From positions 241,027 through 305,026 of the forward strand of contig JACKMP010000003.1 in NCBI GenBank assembly GCA_024235315.1: a DNA stretch of 64,000 nt. Direction: 5' to 3'. Below are positions 46,218 to 54,319 of this stretch, in pieces. The notes beneath the pieces were generated by a model. The model made no database searches. It saw nothing but the letters and a program-made list of their open reading frames with translations, and was not told where the DNA came from. Positions within the stretch are counted from its first letter, which is position 1; each line of letters starts with the position of its first letter. Origin of the DNA: Chromatiaceae bacterium. Its GTDB lineage: Bacteria; Pseudomonadota; Gammaproteobacteria; Chromatiales; Chromatiaceae. A program made the translations under genes and the position numbers.

Positions 46218-47174
46218 TCAGCCCGACTTGCGGTGGGCCAGGGCATCGAGACGAAGGATGTCGCGCGCGCGCTGCGCGTCGCGTTGAATCTGCTCGCGCA
46301 GCGCGTCGAACGATTCGAAGCGGCGCTCATCGCGGATGTGTCCGACGAAATCGACCTCGACATGCCGACCGTACACCTCGCGCTCGAAATCGAACAGATG
46401 TACCTCGAGCAGCAGACGGTCATCGCCCTGCAGAGTCGGTCGATTGCCGATGTTCGCCACGCCGGGAAGGGGCGCATCGGCCAGGCCCAACACCTGTACC
46501 GCAAACACCCCGCGCAATGGTGTCGATCGCCGCAGGAGTCCGACATTCAGCGTCGGAAAACCGATCGTACGACCGCGCTTGTTGCCGTGCGCGATCCGCC
46601 CGCAGATACGGTAGCGACGCCCCAGGCAGCGTGCCGCGTGCACCAGGTCCCCGGCCTGCAGAGCATCGCGTATCCGCGTGCTGCTGACACGGCTGCCATC
46701 TTCGGCCACGGTATCGAGGCTCTCTACACCAAAGCCGAGTTGCCCGCCCATAGCCTTCAGCAGTGCAAAGTCCCCGACCCTGTCGCGACCGAAACGAAAA
46801 TCGTCACCGACATACAAATGCCGGATACCGAGCTTTTCCACCAGGATGCGCCTTACGAAATCGTCGGCGTCGGCCGCAGCGAACGCCGCATCGAAGCGGA
46901 TCAGGAGTACACGGTCAATGCCGCAGGCATCGATCGCCTCGAGCTTTTCGCGCAACCGGGTCAGGCGCGGCGGCGTCTGCTCGGGGCGGAAAAACTCCAT
47001 CGGCTGTGGCTCGAAGGTGATCACCAGCGACGCCAGACCGGCAGCGCGCGCACGCGCCGTCAATGCGGAAAACACCGCCTGATGGCCAAGGTGCACGCCA
47101 TCGAAATTGCCGATGGTCGCGACGCAATCGCGGTGGGCCGCGCGTAGATTGTGCAATCCGCGGATAAGCAGCAC
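46218..47174 (-). CDS. ribF: Bifunctional riboflavin kinase / FAD synthetase
   Basis: 318 aa from GTG 47174. The N-terminal FAD synthetase has GNFDGVHLGHQ, the nucleotidyltransferase HIGH-like box; the C-terminal flavokinase has TIGFPTLNVG and a conserved Asn/Glu helix. It converts riboflavin to FMN and then FAD. The open frame extends to 47312, but family similarity begins at VLLIRGLHNLR, and the candidate promoter (TATAAT) lies just upstream of that point. It heads ribF-ileS. Confidence 0.96.
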   Translation of the reverse strand: MLLIRGLHNLRAAHRDCVATIGNFDGVHLGHQAVFSALTARARAAGLASLVITFEPQPMEFFRPEQTPPRLTRLREKLEAIDACGIDRVLLIRFDAAFAAADADDFVRRILVEKLGIRHLYVGDDFRFGRDRVGDFALLKAMGGQLGFGVESLDTVAEDGSRVSSTRIRDALQAGDLVHAARCLGRRYRICGRIAHGNKRGRTIGFPTLNVGLLRRSTPLRGVFAVQVLGLADAPLPGVANIGNRPTLQGDDRLLLEVHLFDFEREVYGRHVEVDFVGHIRDERRFESFDALREQIQRDAQRARDILRLDALAHRKSG

Positions 47175-47207
47175 AGGTTTTGCCAGTAAGCCGAGCGTAA
47201 GCGCGTC

Positions 47208-47213
47208 ATTATA
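47208..47213 (-). promoter_or_regulatory. Candidate -10 hexamer of the ribF promoter
   Basis: TATAAT on the minus strand lies 34 bases before the ribF GTG. No strong -35 is seen at the proper spacing, so the call rests on a perfect -10 and position. Confidence 0.45.
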
Positions 47214-47277
47214 GAGACATGGGGGGCGCCCCGTATAACCGGCGTGCATGTTGAGGCCGGCAAGGGCGAACGAGAAA

Positions 47278-47304
47278 GCCCGACAACAATCCCTGTCGTC
47301 GGGC
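47278..47304 (-). terminator. Hairpin between lspA and ribF
   Basis: An 11-bp stem with one G-T pair (GCCCGACGACA / TGTTGTCGGGC) and a 5-base loop is followed on the minus strand by TTTCTCG. It may end lspA transcripts, but the T-run is weak. Confidence 0.45.
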
Positions 47305-47469
47305 ATTACCACCGAGACCGTGGTGCAGATCCGTCCTGGATCCCGTCACATCCCTGTCGACGGTTACATCCTGCAAGTTCACTTCGTCCTTGAAGGTGGT
47401 GGGGGAATTATCGGCACAGGGAGCCCGCCGCCATAGCCCGGATCATCTCCCGGTGATGTAGGAATATTC

Positions 47470-47949
47470 CTAGGAATCCCGATCTGGCACGCGACCGCGC
47501 GCGATCAATCCATCGATCAGCAGCAGCCCCACGCCCAGGGTGATTGCGCTGTCCGCGACATTGAATGACGGCCAGTACCAATCTTGCCAGTGCCACTGCA
47601 GGAAATCGACCACCTTGCCCAGACGCACGCGATCGATCAGGTTACCCAGTGCGCCACCGACCACCAGGGCGAGTCCCCAGGCAGTCAGGCGCTCGGCAGC
47701 CCCCAACATGCGCAGCCAGATCACCATGCCCAGGCAAACGGCAGACCCGAGTACCACGAAAAACCAGCGCTGCCAGCCGCCGGCGTCGCTGAGGAAGCTG
47801 AATGCGGCACCGGTGTTGTAGACGAGCGTCAGATTGAACACTGGCCACACGGTGAGCACTTCGAATTCCTGGAAATGCGCCATGATCCAAAGCTTGCTGA
47901 CCTGGTCGAGCACGACCACCAGAAGACTCAACCACAGCAGACGCAACAT
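47470..47949 (-). CDS. lspA: Lipoprotein signal peptidase (signal peptidase II)
   Basis: 159 aa, four transmembrane helices. The two catalytic Asp motifs are GNLIDRVRLGKVVDFL and FNVADSAITLGV. It removes the signal peptide of lipoproteins after diacylglyceryl modification. Here it follows murJ by 9 bases and precedes ribF, while in enterics it follows ileS. The stop overlaps a 14-bp palindrome at 47459-47472 (TAGGAATATTCCTA). Confidence 0.96.
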   Translation of the reverse strand: MLRLLWLSLLVVVLDQVSKLWIMAHFQEFEVLTVWPVFNLTLVYNTGAAFSFLSDAGGWQRWFFVVLGSAVCLGMVIWLRMLGAAERLTAWGLALVVGGALGNLIDRVRLGKVVDFLQWHWQDWYWPSFNVADSAITLGVGLLLIDGLIARGRVPDRDS

Positions 47950-47958
47950 CGGTTTCCC

Positions 47959-49497
47959 TCACCGTCGGCTGTGCAGGTCGCGCACACGCGCGCCGGCCAG
48001 CCACAAAACCCCAAGATAACTGGCGACACCACCGACGACGATGCCAACCAACCACAGCACGCGCTGACCTCGATCGGCCGTGACCCACACCGCCAGATCG
48101 GGCGAAACCGACGCGATCATCCCTGCCAGGGCCAGCGCGGCGACACCCACCTGCAGTGCCAGGCGCCGCCAACCGACCACCGGATGGTAGACCGCGTCAC
48201 GGCGCAGACCACGCAGCAACAGGAAGGCGTTCAGATAAGCCCCCAGACTGGTCGCCAAGGCCAGGCCGGCGTGTTGCAGCGGGTAGATGAAAAGCAGGTT
48301 CAGCACCATGTTCGCCGCCATCGCGATCATCCCGATGCGGACCGGCGTGCGCGTGTCCTGGCGTGCATAGAAGCCTGGAGCCAGCACCTTGATCAGGACA
48401 AACGCCTGCAGCCCCAGTCCGTAGGCCATCAGGCTGCGCTGCGCCATCGCCACATCATGTGCATCGAAGACGTCTGACTGGAACAGCGTCGCCATCATCG
48501 GGCCGGCCAGCATCACCAGGCCTACGGCAGCCGGGATACCGAATACGAACGCCGTGCGCAGACCCCAGTCCAGCTCCCGCGAGAAGGTCTCCGGCGCCGA
48601 CTCGGCCTGGCGCCGCGACAGACGCGGCAAGATCACGGTGGACAAGGCGACACCCAGTATGCCGACCGGAAATTCCATCAACCGGTCCGAGTAGTACAGC
48701 CACGAGATGCTGCCCGACACCAGGAAAGACGCCAGAACCGTGTCCAGCAACAGGTTGATCTGAGTCACGGATACCGCAAACATCGCCGGCACCATGAGCT
48801 TGAGTATGCGACGTACTCCGGGGTCACGGAACCCCGGACGCGGGCGCGGCAGCAGTTTCAGCTTCGCCAAAAATGGCAGTTGAAAGGTGAATTGGGTGAT
48901 CCCGGCAATCAACACGCCCCACGCCAGCGCCACGACCCCCTGAGCCATCAGCGGCGCCAGCCAAAGGGCCGCACCGATCAGGCACAGGTTCAGCAGCACC
49001 GGAGTGAATGCCGGCACCGCGAAGCGATCGTGCGCGTTCATGATGCCGCCGGCAAACGCCGTCAGCGAGATGAAGAACAGGTATGGAAACGTCAGCCGCA
49101 ACATCTCCGCGGCCAGGCCGAGTTTGCCCGGATCGCCGTCCATCACCCAGCCGAATGCGAACAGCGACACCACCAGGGGCGCGGCCACGACCCCGATCAG
49201 CGACACCGCCAGGGTCACCAGCCCGAGACTGCCGGCGACGTGGTCGACAAAGTCCCTGAGTTCCCCGTATTCGCGCTTGCTGCGGTACTCGGTCAGTACC
49301 GGGACGAAAGCCGTGGCGAACGCTCCCTCGGCGAACAGCCGGCGCAGGAAATTGGGGATTTTGAACGCAACGAAGAAGGCGTCGGTCTGCGCATTGGCGC
49401 CAAACACCTGGGCCAGCACCAGATCGCGGACGAACCCGAGTATTCTCGACAGCAGTGTGTAGGCGCCGACAGTGGACAGGGATCTGAGCAGGGACAG
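47959..49497 (-). CDS. murJ: Lipid II flippase MurJ
   Basis: 512 aa, about 14 transmembrane helices. The start region LSLLRSLSTVGAYTLLSRIL and the Arg-rich loops are typical of MurJ, which flips lipid II across the inner membrane. The open frame reaches ATG 49578, but the first 27 codons have no family counterpart and contain a TATAAT. At codon 28, a CTG at 49497 is preceded by GGAGGAA with 7 bases spacing, and MurJ proteins normally begin Met-x-Leu-Leu-Arg-Ser. I therefore favour a CUG start. It is divergent from rpsT. lspA follows 9 bases later. Confidence 0.9.
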   Translation of the reverse strand: MSLLRSLSTVGAYTLLSRILGFVRDLVLAQVFGANAQTDAFFVAFKIPNFLRRLFAEGAFATAFVPVLTEYRSKREYGELRDFVDHVAGSLGLVTLAVSLIGVVAAPLVVSLFAFGWVMDGDPGKLGLAAEMLRLTFPYLFFISLTAFAGGIMNAHDRFAVPAFTPVLLNLCLIGAALWLAPLMAQGVVALAWGVLIAGITQFTFQLPFLAKLKLLPRPRPGFRDPGVRRILKLMVPAMFAVSVTQINLLLDTVLASFLVSGSISWLYYSDRLMEFPVGILGVALSTVILPRLSRRQAESAPETFSRELDWGLRTAFVFGIPAAVGLVMLAGPMMATLFQSDVFDAHDVAMAQRSLMAYGLGLQAFVLIKVLAPGFYARQDTRTPVRIGMIAMAANMVLNLLFIYPLQHAGLALATSLGAYLNAFLLLRGLRRDAVYHPVVGWRRLALQVGVAALALAGMIASVSPDLAVWVTADRGQRVLWLVGIVVGGVASYLGVLWLAGARVRDLHSRR

Positions 49498-49522
49498 GGC
49501 CGGATTCCTCCGCAAAGCGGCG

Positions 49523-49528
49523 ATTATA
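49523..49528 (-). promoter_or_regulatory. Candidate -10 hexamer for murJ
   Basis: TATAAT on the minus strand, 26 bases before the proposed CTG start, giving a short leader with the Shine-Dalgarno sequence. The -35 region is poor. Confidence 0.45.
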
Positions 49529-49565
49529 GGCACATGCGACCGTCGATTGGCTGCCCGCGCGAGAC

Positions 49566-49594
49566 TTGACAGGGGCATTTCGGGTCCCCATAAT
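49566..49594 (+). promoter_or_regulatory. Sigma-70 promoter of rpsT
   Basis: TTGACA (49566-49571) and CATAAT (49589-49594) are separated by 17 bases. The TTG start of rpsT lies 41 bases downstream of the -10. Confidence 0.8.
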
Positions 49595-49635
49595 CTCGCG
49601 TCTTTCGTGAATGCCGATGTATCAGGAGATCTGAA

Positions 49636-49896
49636 TTGGCCAACTCAGAACAAGCCCGTAAGCGCGCCCGTCAGGCGGAGAAGCACCGCCAACAGAACGC
49701 CGGCCACCGCAGCATGATGCGCACTGAGGTCAAAAAAGTGATCAAGGCCATCGATGCCGGCGACAAAGTCGCTGCCGAAGGCGCCTTCAAGTCCGCTGCC
49801 CCGCTGCTCGACAGCATGGCAACCAAGGGCCTGATCCACAAGAACAAGGCCGCTCGGCACAAGAGCCGCCTCAACGCAAAGATCCGCGCGCTCTAA
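49636..49896 (+). CDS. rpsT: 30S ribosomal protein S20
   Basis: 86 aa, Lys/Arg/Ala-rich: ANSEQARKRARQAEKHRQQN at the N-terminus and the bS20 helices after it. The start codon is TTG 49636, preceded by AGGAGAT at proper spacing. E. coli rpsT also starts with UUG and S20 represses its own translation there, so the codon choice seems conserved. It has its own promoter and terminator and diverges from murJ. Confidence 0.97.
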   Translation: MANSEQARKRARQAEKHRQQNAGHRSMMRTEVKKVIKAIDAGDKVAAEGAFKSAAPLLDSMATKGLIHKNKAARHKSRLNAKIRAL

Positions 49897-49916
49897 AGCC
49901 TCCGCGTCTCTGCGCG

Positions 49917-49942
49917 AAAAACCGGCCGACGGCCGGTTTTTT
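49917..49942 (+). terminator. Rho-independent terminator of rpsT
   Basis: ACCGGCC and GGCCGGT (49921-49927 and 49931-49937) around a GAC loop, followed by a T-run; A residues precede it. Confidence 0.9.
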
Positions 49943-49953
49943 GTTGCCTGTCG

Positions 49954-49975
49954 CTTGTAGGATTTTTCCTACAAG
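49954..49975. promoter_or_regulatory. GacA-box-like palindrome upstream of the GGA-rich RNA
   Basis: Nine-base arms (CTTGTAGGA / TCCTACAAG) around TTTT. The core TGTAGG-N6-CCTACA has the geometry of the GacA/UvrY upstream site (TGTAAG-N6-CTTACA). It lies about 40-60 bases before the first GGA motif of the candidate Csr/Rsm RNA. It could alternatively be a weak hairpin in a long rpsT read-through. Confidence 0.45.
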
Positions 49976-50014
49976 CCCATGAGATGCAGATCGTGTCGGC
50001 ATTTCCGATCTTGT

Positions 50015-50152
50015 GGCAAATTGGACATGTCGTCGAAAAGGACTCAAAGGACTGCATGATGTGCCAGGAGGTGCTGCAGGGACCAAGGAGTTTGCCAACC
50101 AAGCCTGACGACAACTGAACCCTGGGCGAACGGATCCGCCCAGGGTTTTTTT
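50015..50152 (+). ncRNA. Candidate CsrB/RsmZ-type regulatory RNA
   Basis: Six GGA motifs occur in 67 bases at 50023, 50040, 50049, 50067, 50080 and 50087. Contexts are TTGGACA, AAGGACT twice, CAGGAGG, GGGACC and AAGGAG. A seventh (ACGGATC, 50132) sits in the loop of a strong terminator. This is the hallmark of RNAs that sequester CsrA/RsmA. Total length of about 140 nt is like RsmX/Y/Z. The 5' end is a guess, since no clear promoter was found. A 44-codon frame (49984 to 50118) also crosses it and is a competing explanation. Confidence 0.6.
50120..50152 (+). terminator. Strong terminator after the GGA-rich region
   Basis: CCCTGGGCG (50120-50128) and CGCCCAGGG (50137-50145) form a 9-bp stem with a GGA-containing loop, followed by seven T. 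It lies before the convergent proB end. Confidence 0.92.
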
Positions 50153-50162
50153 ACCGGCCGCG

Positions 50163-51278
50163 CTACAGCAACACCAGGTTGTCACGGTGGATCAACTCAT
50201 CCTCGTCGACGTAACCGAGGATCTGCGCAATCTCGCTCGACGGCCGCCCCTTGATCTGCCGCGCCTCGCCGGCGCCGTAGTTGACCAAACCGCGCGCGAA
50301 CTCGCGCCCGTCTTCGCCGACACAAACCACCATCTCGCCGCGGCGGAACTCGCCCAGAACGTCCTTGACGCCGACAGCAAGCAGGCTACGCCCGGATTCA
50401 CGCAGCACACGTATCGCACCGGCGTCCAGCACCAGCCTCCCCTTGGCCTGCAACTGCCCCGCCAGCCAGCGCTTGCGCGCGGCATCCGGCCCCTGCGACG
50501 GCGTCAGCAGGGTACCGAGCTCTTCACCATCCTTGAGACGCTGCAGGACCCGCTCGGTGCGCCCGTAAGCGATCACAGTCGCACTGCCCGAGCGCGCGGC
50601 CAGACGTGCCGCGCGCAGCTTGGTCTGCATACCGCCGCGACCGAGCAGCCCGCCATCGCCGGCCATACCATCAAGCGCGCTGTCGCCAGCCATCGCGTGG
50701 GAAACCAGCGTGGCGCCGGGGTTGGCACGTGGATCGGCATCGTAAAGCCCCTGCTGATCGGTCAGCAGCACCAGCAGATCGGCCTCGATCAGGTTCGCAA
50801 CCAACGCCGCCAGGGTGTCGTTGTCGCCCAACCGCAGTTCCTCGTTGGCCACCGCGTCATTCTCATTGACTACCGGAATGACACCAAAACCGACCAGCGC
50901 GCGCAGGGTACTGCGCGCATTCAGATAGCGGCGCCGATCTGACAGGTCGTCATGTGTCAGCAATACCTGTGCGGTGTGCAGTCCGCGGCGCTGGAAACAA
51001 CTCTCCCATGCCTGCACCAGGCCCATCTGGCCGATCGCAGCCGCAGCCTGCAGCTCATGCAGGCTGCCCGGGCGACGTGTCCAGCCCATGCGCTTCATAC
51101 CTTCGGCGACCGCACCTGAAGACACGATCACGACTTCGTTGCCGGTCGCCATCAGGTCCGCCACCTGGTCTACCCATTGGCCGAGGCGCTCACGATCCAG
51201 CCCCTTGCCGTCACCGGTGATCAGGGCGCTGCCGATCTTGACCACCCAGCGGTGGGTTGCTCGCAGGCGTTCACGCAT
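50163..51278 (-). CDS. proB: Glutamate 5-kinase
   Basis: 371 aa. The amino-acid kinase domain (about residues 1-260) has VVKIGSALIT, IVSSGAVAEGMKRMG, and NENDAVANEELRLGDND; a C-terminal PUA domain (about 275-365) follows. It phosphorylates glutamate in proline synthesis and is normally feedback-inhibited. It lies directly after obgE with 5 bases between, as in other gammaproteobacteria. Confidence 0.96.
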   Translation of the reverse strand: MRERLRATHRWVVKIGSALITGDGKGLDRERLGQWVDQVADLMATGNEVVIVSSGAVAEGMKRMGWTRRPGSLHELQAAAAIGQMGLVQAWESCFQRRGLHTAQVLLTHDDLSDRRRYLNARSTLRALVGFGVIPVVNENDAVANEELRLGDNDTLAALVANLIEADLLVLLTDQQGLYDADPRANPGATLVSHAMAGDSALDGMAGDGGLLGRGGMQTKLRAARLAARSGSATVIAYGRTERVLQRLKDGEELGTLLTPSQGPDAARKRWLAGQLQAKGRLVLDAGAIRVLRESGRSLLAVGVKDVLGEFRRGEMVVCVGEDGREFARGLVNYGAGEARQIKGRPSSEIAQILGYVDEDELIHRDNLVLL

Positions 51279-51283
51279 CGTCT

Positions 51284-52351
51284 TCAGCCCAGGGGGTCGT
51301 AAGGCGCATCTTCAGTTACGGTTTCCTGATCGTGCTCGGCCAGACGCAACGCCTCCAGTCGGGCCGCCAGTGCCTGCACCAGGGGATCTAGTCCCTGGTG
51401 CGTAATCGATGAGATGGCAAACACCGGGCCCTCCCACGACAGCTCCTTCAGCAGGGCGTCCCGCCGTGCGTCGAATTCTTCCGCATCCAGCAGGTCGCGC
51501 TTGGTCAACACCAGCCAGCGCTCGCGCTGCGCCAGATCATGTCCGAACTTCTCGACCTCGGCCTCTATGCAGCGGACCGCGTCGGCGGGCGAAGACTCGT
51601 CCATCGGCGCCATGTCGACCAGGTGCAGCAGCAGCCGGGTACGCGACAGGTGCCGGAGAAACTGGATACCCAGACCTGCGCCTTCCGCCGCACCCTCGAT
51701 CACGCCTGGGATATCGGCGATCACGAAGCTGCGGTCCTGCCCGGCACGCACCACCCCCAGGTTCGGATACAGCGTGGTGAACGGGTAATCCGCAACCTTC
51801 GGGCGGGCACTCGACACTGCAGTGATCAGACTCGACTTGCCCGCATTCGGCAGACCCAGCAGGCCGACGTCCGCCAACAGCACCAGCTCCAGGTGCAGCG
51901 TGCGACGCTCACCGGGGGTGCCATTGGTAGACTGCCGCGGCGCACGGTTGGTGCTGCTTTTGAAATGAATGTTGCCCAGGCCGTGCATTCCGCCGCGTGC
52001 CACCAGCAGCTGCTCGCCGTGCGCCATCACCTCGCCGATGAATTCCTCGGTGTCGGCGTCGAGCACACGCGTCCCGACCGGTACACGGACGTTGATGCTC
52101 TCGCCCTTGTGCCCGGTCATCTGCCTCCCCATGCCATTTTGTCCACGCTCGGCGCGATGATGGCGCTGATGCCGGAAATCGACCAGCGTGTTCAGGCCGC
52201 TGTCGGCTACAAGGAAGACATGGCCGCCATCACCGCCATCACCGCCGTCCGGACCACCCTTCGGGATGAACTTCTCACGGCGAAAACTTACACAGCCGTT
52301 CCCGCCGTCGCCGGCCTCGACCTTGACAATTGCCTCATCGACAAACTTCAT
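51284..52351 (-). CDS. obgE: Obg family GTPase
   Basis: 355 aa. The Gly-rich Obg fold (about residues 1-158) has GGDGGDGGHVF and NGMGRQMTGHKG. The G domain has GLPNAGKSSLI (G1), DIPGVIEGA (G3), and TKRDLLD (G4). It associates with the 50S subunit and couples ribosome assembly to growth. It follows rpmA after an intervening terminator-like hairpin and is paired with proB. Confidence 0.97.
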   Translation of the reverse strand: MKFVDEAIVKVEAGDGGNGCVSFRREKFIPKGGPDGGDGGDGGHVFLVADSGLNTLVDFRHQRHHRAERGQNGMGRQMTGHKGESINVRVPVGTRVLDADTEEFIGEVMAHGEQLLVARGGMHGLGNIHFKSSTNRAPRQSTNGTPGERRTLHLELVLLADVGLLGLPNAGKSSLITAVSSARPKVADYPFTTLYPNLGVVRAGQDRSFVIADIPGVIEGAAEGAGLGIQFLRHLSRTRLLLHLVDMAPMDESSPADAVRCIEAEVEKFGHDLAQRERWLVLTKRDLLDAEEFDARRDALLKELSWEGPVFAISSITHQGLDPLVQALAARLEALRLAEHDQETVTEDAPYDPLG

Positions 52352-52400
52352 CGGCTTTTCGCCATCCCCTCGCTATGCATTGCATGCGCCCCGTAAACGA

Positions 52401-52430
52401 AAAAAGCCCCGTCGTCCGACGAGGCCTTTT
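52401..52430 (-). terminator. Terminator/attenuator between rpmA and obgE
   Basis: On the minus strand GCCTCGTCG and CGACGGGGC pair around a 2-base loop and are followed by six T. It would end the rplU-rpmA transcript, with obgE read through or from its own promoter. Confidence 0.8.
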
Positions 52431-52454
52431 CGCGCAACCCTTTTCGACAGCGGA

Positions 52455-52712
52455 TCAGGCCGGATCGATACTCACGAACTTGCGGTTGTTCGGGCCTTTG
52501 GTCTCGAACCGGACCACGCCGTCGGCCTTGGCAAACAGGGTGTGATCCTTACCGCAACCGACGTTGACACCGGGATGCACCCGGGTACCGCGCTGGCGGA
52601 TGATGATACCGCCGGCATTGATCGTCTGGCCGCCAAAGACCTTGACACCAAGGCGTTTGGATTCTGAATCGCGGCCGTTCTTGGAGCTGCCGCCTGCTTT
52701 TTTGTGTGCCAT
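52455..52712 (-). CDS. rpmA: 50S ribosomal protein L27
   Basis: 85 aa bL27. Starts MAHKKAGGSSKNGRDSESKR, the usual N-terminus that reaches the peptidyl-transferase centre, followed by GGIIIRQRGTRVHPG. It lies 12 bases after rplU, in the standard rplU-rpmA order. No N-terminal cleavable extension. Confidence 0.98.
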   Translation of the reverse strand: MAHKKAGGSSKNGRDSESKRLGVKVFGGQTINAGGIIIRQRGTRVHPGVNVGCGKDHTLFAKADGVVRFETKGPNNRKFVSIDPA

Positions 52713-52724
52713 GGTGGATCCCCC

Positions 52725-53039
52725 TCAGCCGGCGCTGATGCCGGTAACTTCGATCTCGGTGAAGGCCTGGCGATGGCCCTGGCGCTTCATGTGATGCTTG
52801 CGGCGACGGAACTTCACGATCATGACCTTCTTGCCACGGCCATGGGCCTTGACGGTCGCGGTGACCTTGCTGCCGTCCAGATAAGGCGCGCCGACCTTGA
52901 CATTGTCGCCGTCAGCCACCATCAGGACGTTGCCGAGTTCGACGCTGGCGCCTTCTGCGGCATCGATCTTCTCGACTTTAAGGGTCGAACCCTGGGCAAC
53001 CCGATACTGCTTGCCCCCGGTCTGGATAACGGCGTACAT
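52725..53039 (-). CDS. rplU: 50S ribosomal protein L21
   Basis: 104 aa bL21 from ATG 53039 (MYAVIQTGGKQYRVAQG). GGGAGA lies upstream. C-terminal motif KVMIVKFRRRKHHMKRQGHR is the rRNA-binding part. An in-frame upstream start at 53123 has no family support and lies within the promoter. It heads rplU-rpmA-obgE-proB. Confidence 0.97.
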   Translation of the reverse strand: MYAVIQTGGKQYRVAQGSTLKVEKIDAAEGASVELGNVLMVADGDNVKVGAPYLDGSKVTATVKAHGRGKKVMIVKFRRRKHHMKRQGHRQAFTEIEVTGISAG

Positions 53040-53104
53040 GACCGCGCAATCTCCCTTGATCTGAAAACGGGTCGGCGACACAAGGTGCCGACGAAAGACG
53101 CGAA

Positions 53105-53133
53105 ATTCTATAGACGGATCCACCGCACGTCAA
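53105..53133 (-). promoter_or_regulatory. Sigma-70 promoter of rplU
   Basis: On the minus strand TTGACG (53133-53128) and TAGAAT (53110-53105) are separated by exactly 17 bases, 66 bases before the rplU ATG. Confidence 0.85.
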
Positions 53134-53243
53134 CACCCGACCCGCCCAGCCAGGGCACCGGCAACTCAACCAAGGCGCTTGACACGAAGAAAGCCCGTTC
53201 CATAGGATGCCACGCAGTTTTTTGCCCGGAAAATCCGCCCCTT

Positions 53244-54212
53244 ATGGAGTTCACCAGCATTCGCGAGTTGATCGAGCCCGATCTCAAGGCGACCGACGCC
53301 CTGATCCTCGATCGACTCAGCTCCGATGTGGTGCTGATCAATCAGATCGGCCACTACATCGTCAACAGCGGGGGCAAAAGGCTGCGCCCGGTGATCGTGC
53401 TGCTGGCAGCGCGCGCGCTCGGCTATCAGGGGTCGGCGCACATCGATCTGGCGGCCATCGTGGAATTCATCCATACCGCCACACTGCTGCACGACGATGT
53501 GGTCGACGATTCGGAGCAGCGGCGCAATCGCGACACTGCCAACGCGGTGTGGGGTAACGCGGCCAGCGTGCTGGTGGGCGACTTCCTTTACTCGCGCGCC
53601 TTCGAAATGATGGTCGCCGTGGATTCCATGCGCGTCATGGAGGTGCTGTCGCACGCCACCAACCGGATCGCCGAGGGCGAGGTGCTGCAGCTGTTGAACT
53701 GCAATGATCCGGATACGGACGAGCAGCGTTACCGCGAGGTGATCCTGCGCAAGACCGCGACCCTGTTCGAGGCGGGTGCGCGCCTTGGCGCCATCATCAG
53801 CGGCGCAGACAGCGCCACCGAAGAAGCGCTCGCCGCCTACGGCCTGCACCTGGGCATGGCGTTCCAGATGATCGACGACGCACTGGACTATGGCTCATCA
53901 GGGGTCGACATCGGTAAAAACCTCGGCGACGATCTGGCCGAAGGCAAACCGACGCTGCCGCTGATCCGCGCCATCGAGCAGAGCGACGCAGCCACCCGCG
54001 ACATGCTGCGCGGGGTGATCGAAAATGGCGGCAGCGAAAGCATAGAAGAGGTGCTCCAGGCGATTGAATCGACCGATGCGATCGCTTACACTGCGCGGCT
54101 CGCGGCGGACGAGGCGGCCATCGCCAAACAGGCACTGGACGCACTCCCTGCGTCGGGTTTCCGCAACGCCCTCGCGGCCGTTGCGGATTTCTCAGTCGAT
54201 CGATCCTTCTGA
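53244..54212 (+). CDS. ispB: Octaprenyl (polyprenyl) diphosphate synthase
   Basis: 322 aa trans-prenyltransferase. The first Asp-rich motif is LLHDDVVDDSEQRR (FARM, about residues 80-95) and the second is MIDDALDY (SARM, about 210-217). GGKRLRPVIV binds the diphosphate. It makes the side chain of ubiquinone. Its ATG (53244) follows a short leader after the divergent rplU promoter; the open frame extends upstream across rplU but only as antisense. It is followed by a tRNA-Pro gene. Confidence 0.95.
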   Translation: MEFTSIRELIEPDLKATDALILDRLSSDVVLINQIGHYIVNSGGKRLRPVIVLLAARALGYQGSAHIDLAAIVEFIHTATLLHDDVVDDSEQRRNRDTANAVWGNAASVLVGDFLYSRAFEMMVAVDSMRVMEVLSHATNRIAEGEVLQLLNCNDPDTDEQRYREVILRKTATLFEAGARLGAIISGADSATEEALAAYGLHLGMAFQMIDDALDYGSSGVDIGKNLGDDLAEGKPTLPLIRAIEQSDAATRDMLRGVIENGGSESIEEVLQAIESTDAIAYTARLAADEAAIAKQALDALPASGFRNALAAVADFSVDRSF

Positions 54213-54319
54213 CGTGTGGCAGACCGGAATCGCGAACCGATCCGGTGGATGCGACACGGGGGAACGCTCGAACCGGGAGTTCGAAGACTGGGGGCAACGC
54301 CGCCCGGCAGTCACTTTTT

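Noticed and set aside
47340..47440. FMN riboswitch before ribF
   Set aside because: The conserved core sequences of the FMN element were not found on the minus strand.
47459..47472. Palindrome TAGGAATATTCCTA as a second GacA-like site
   Set aside because: It lacks the TGT...ACA arms and lies over the lspA stop codon.
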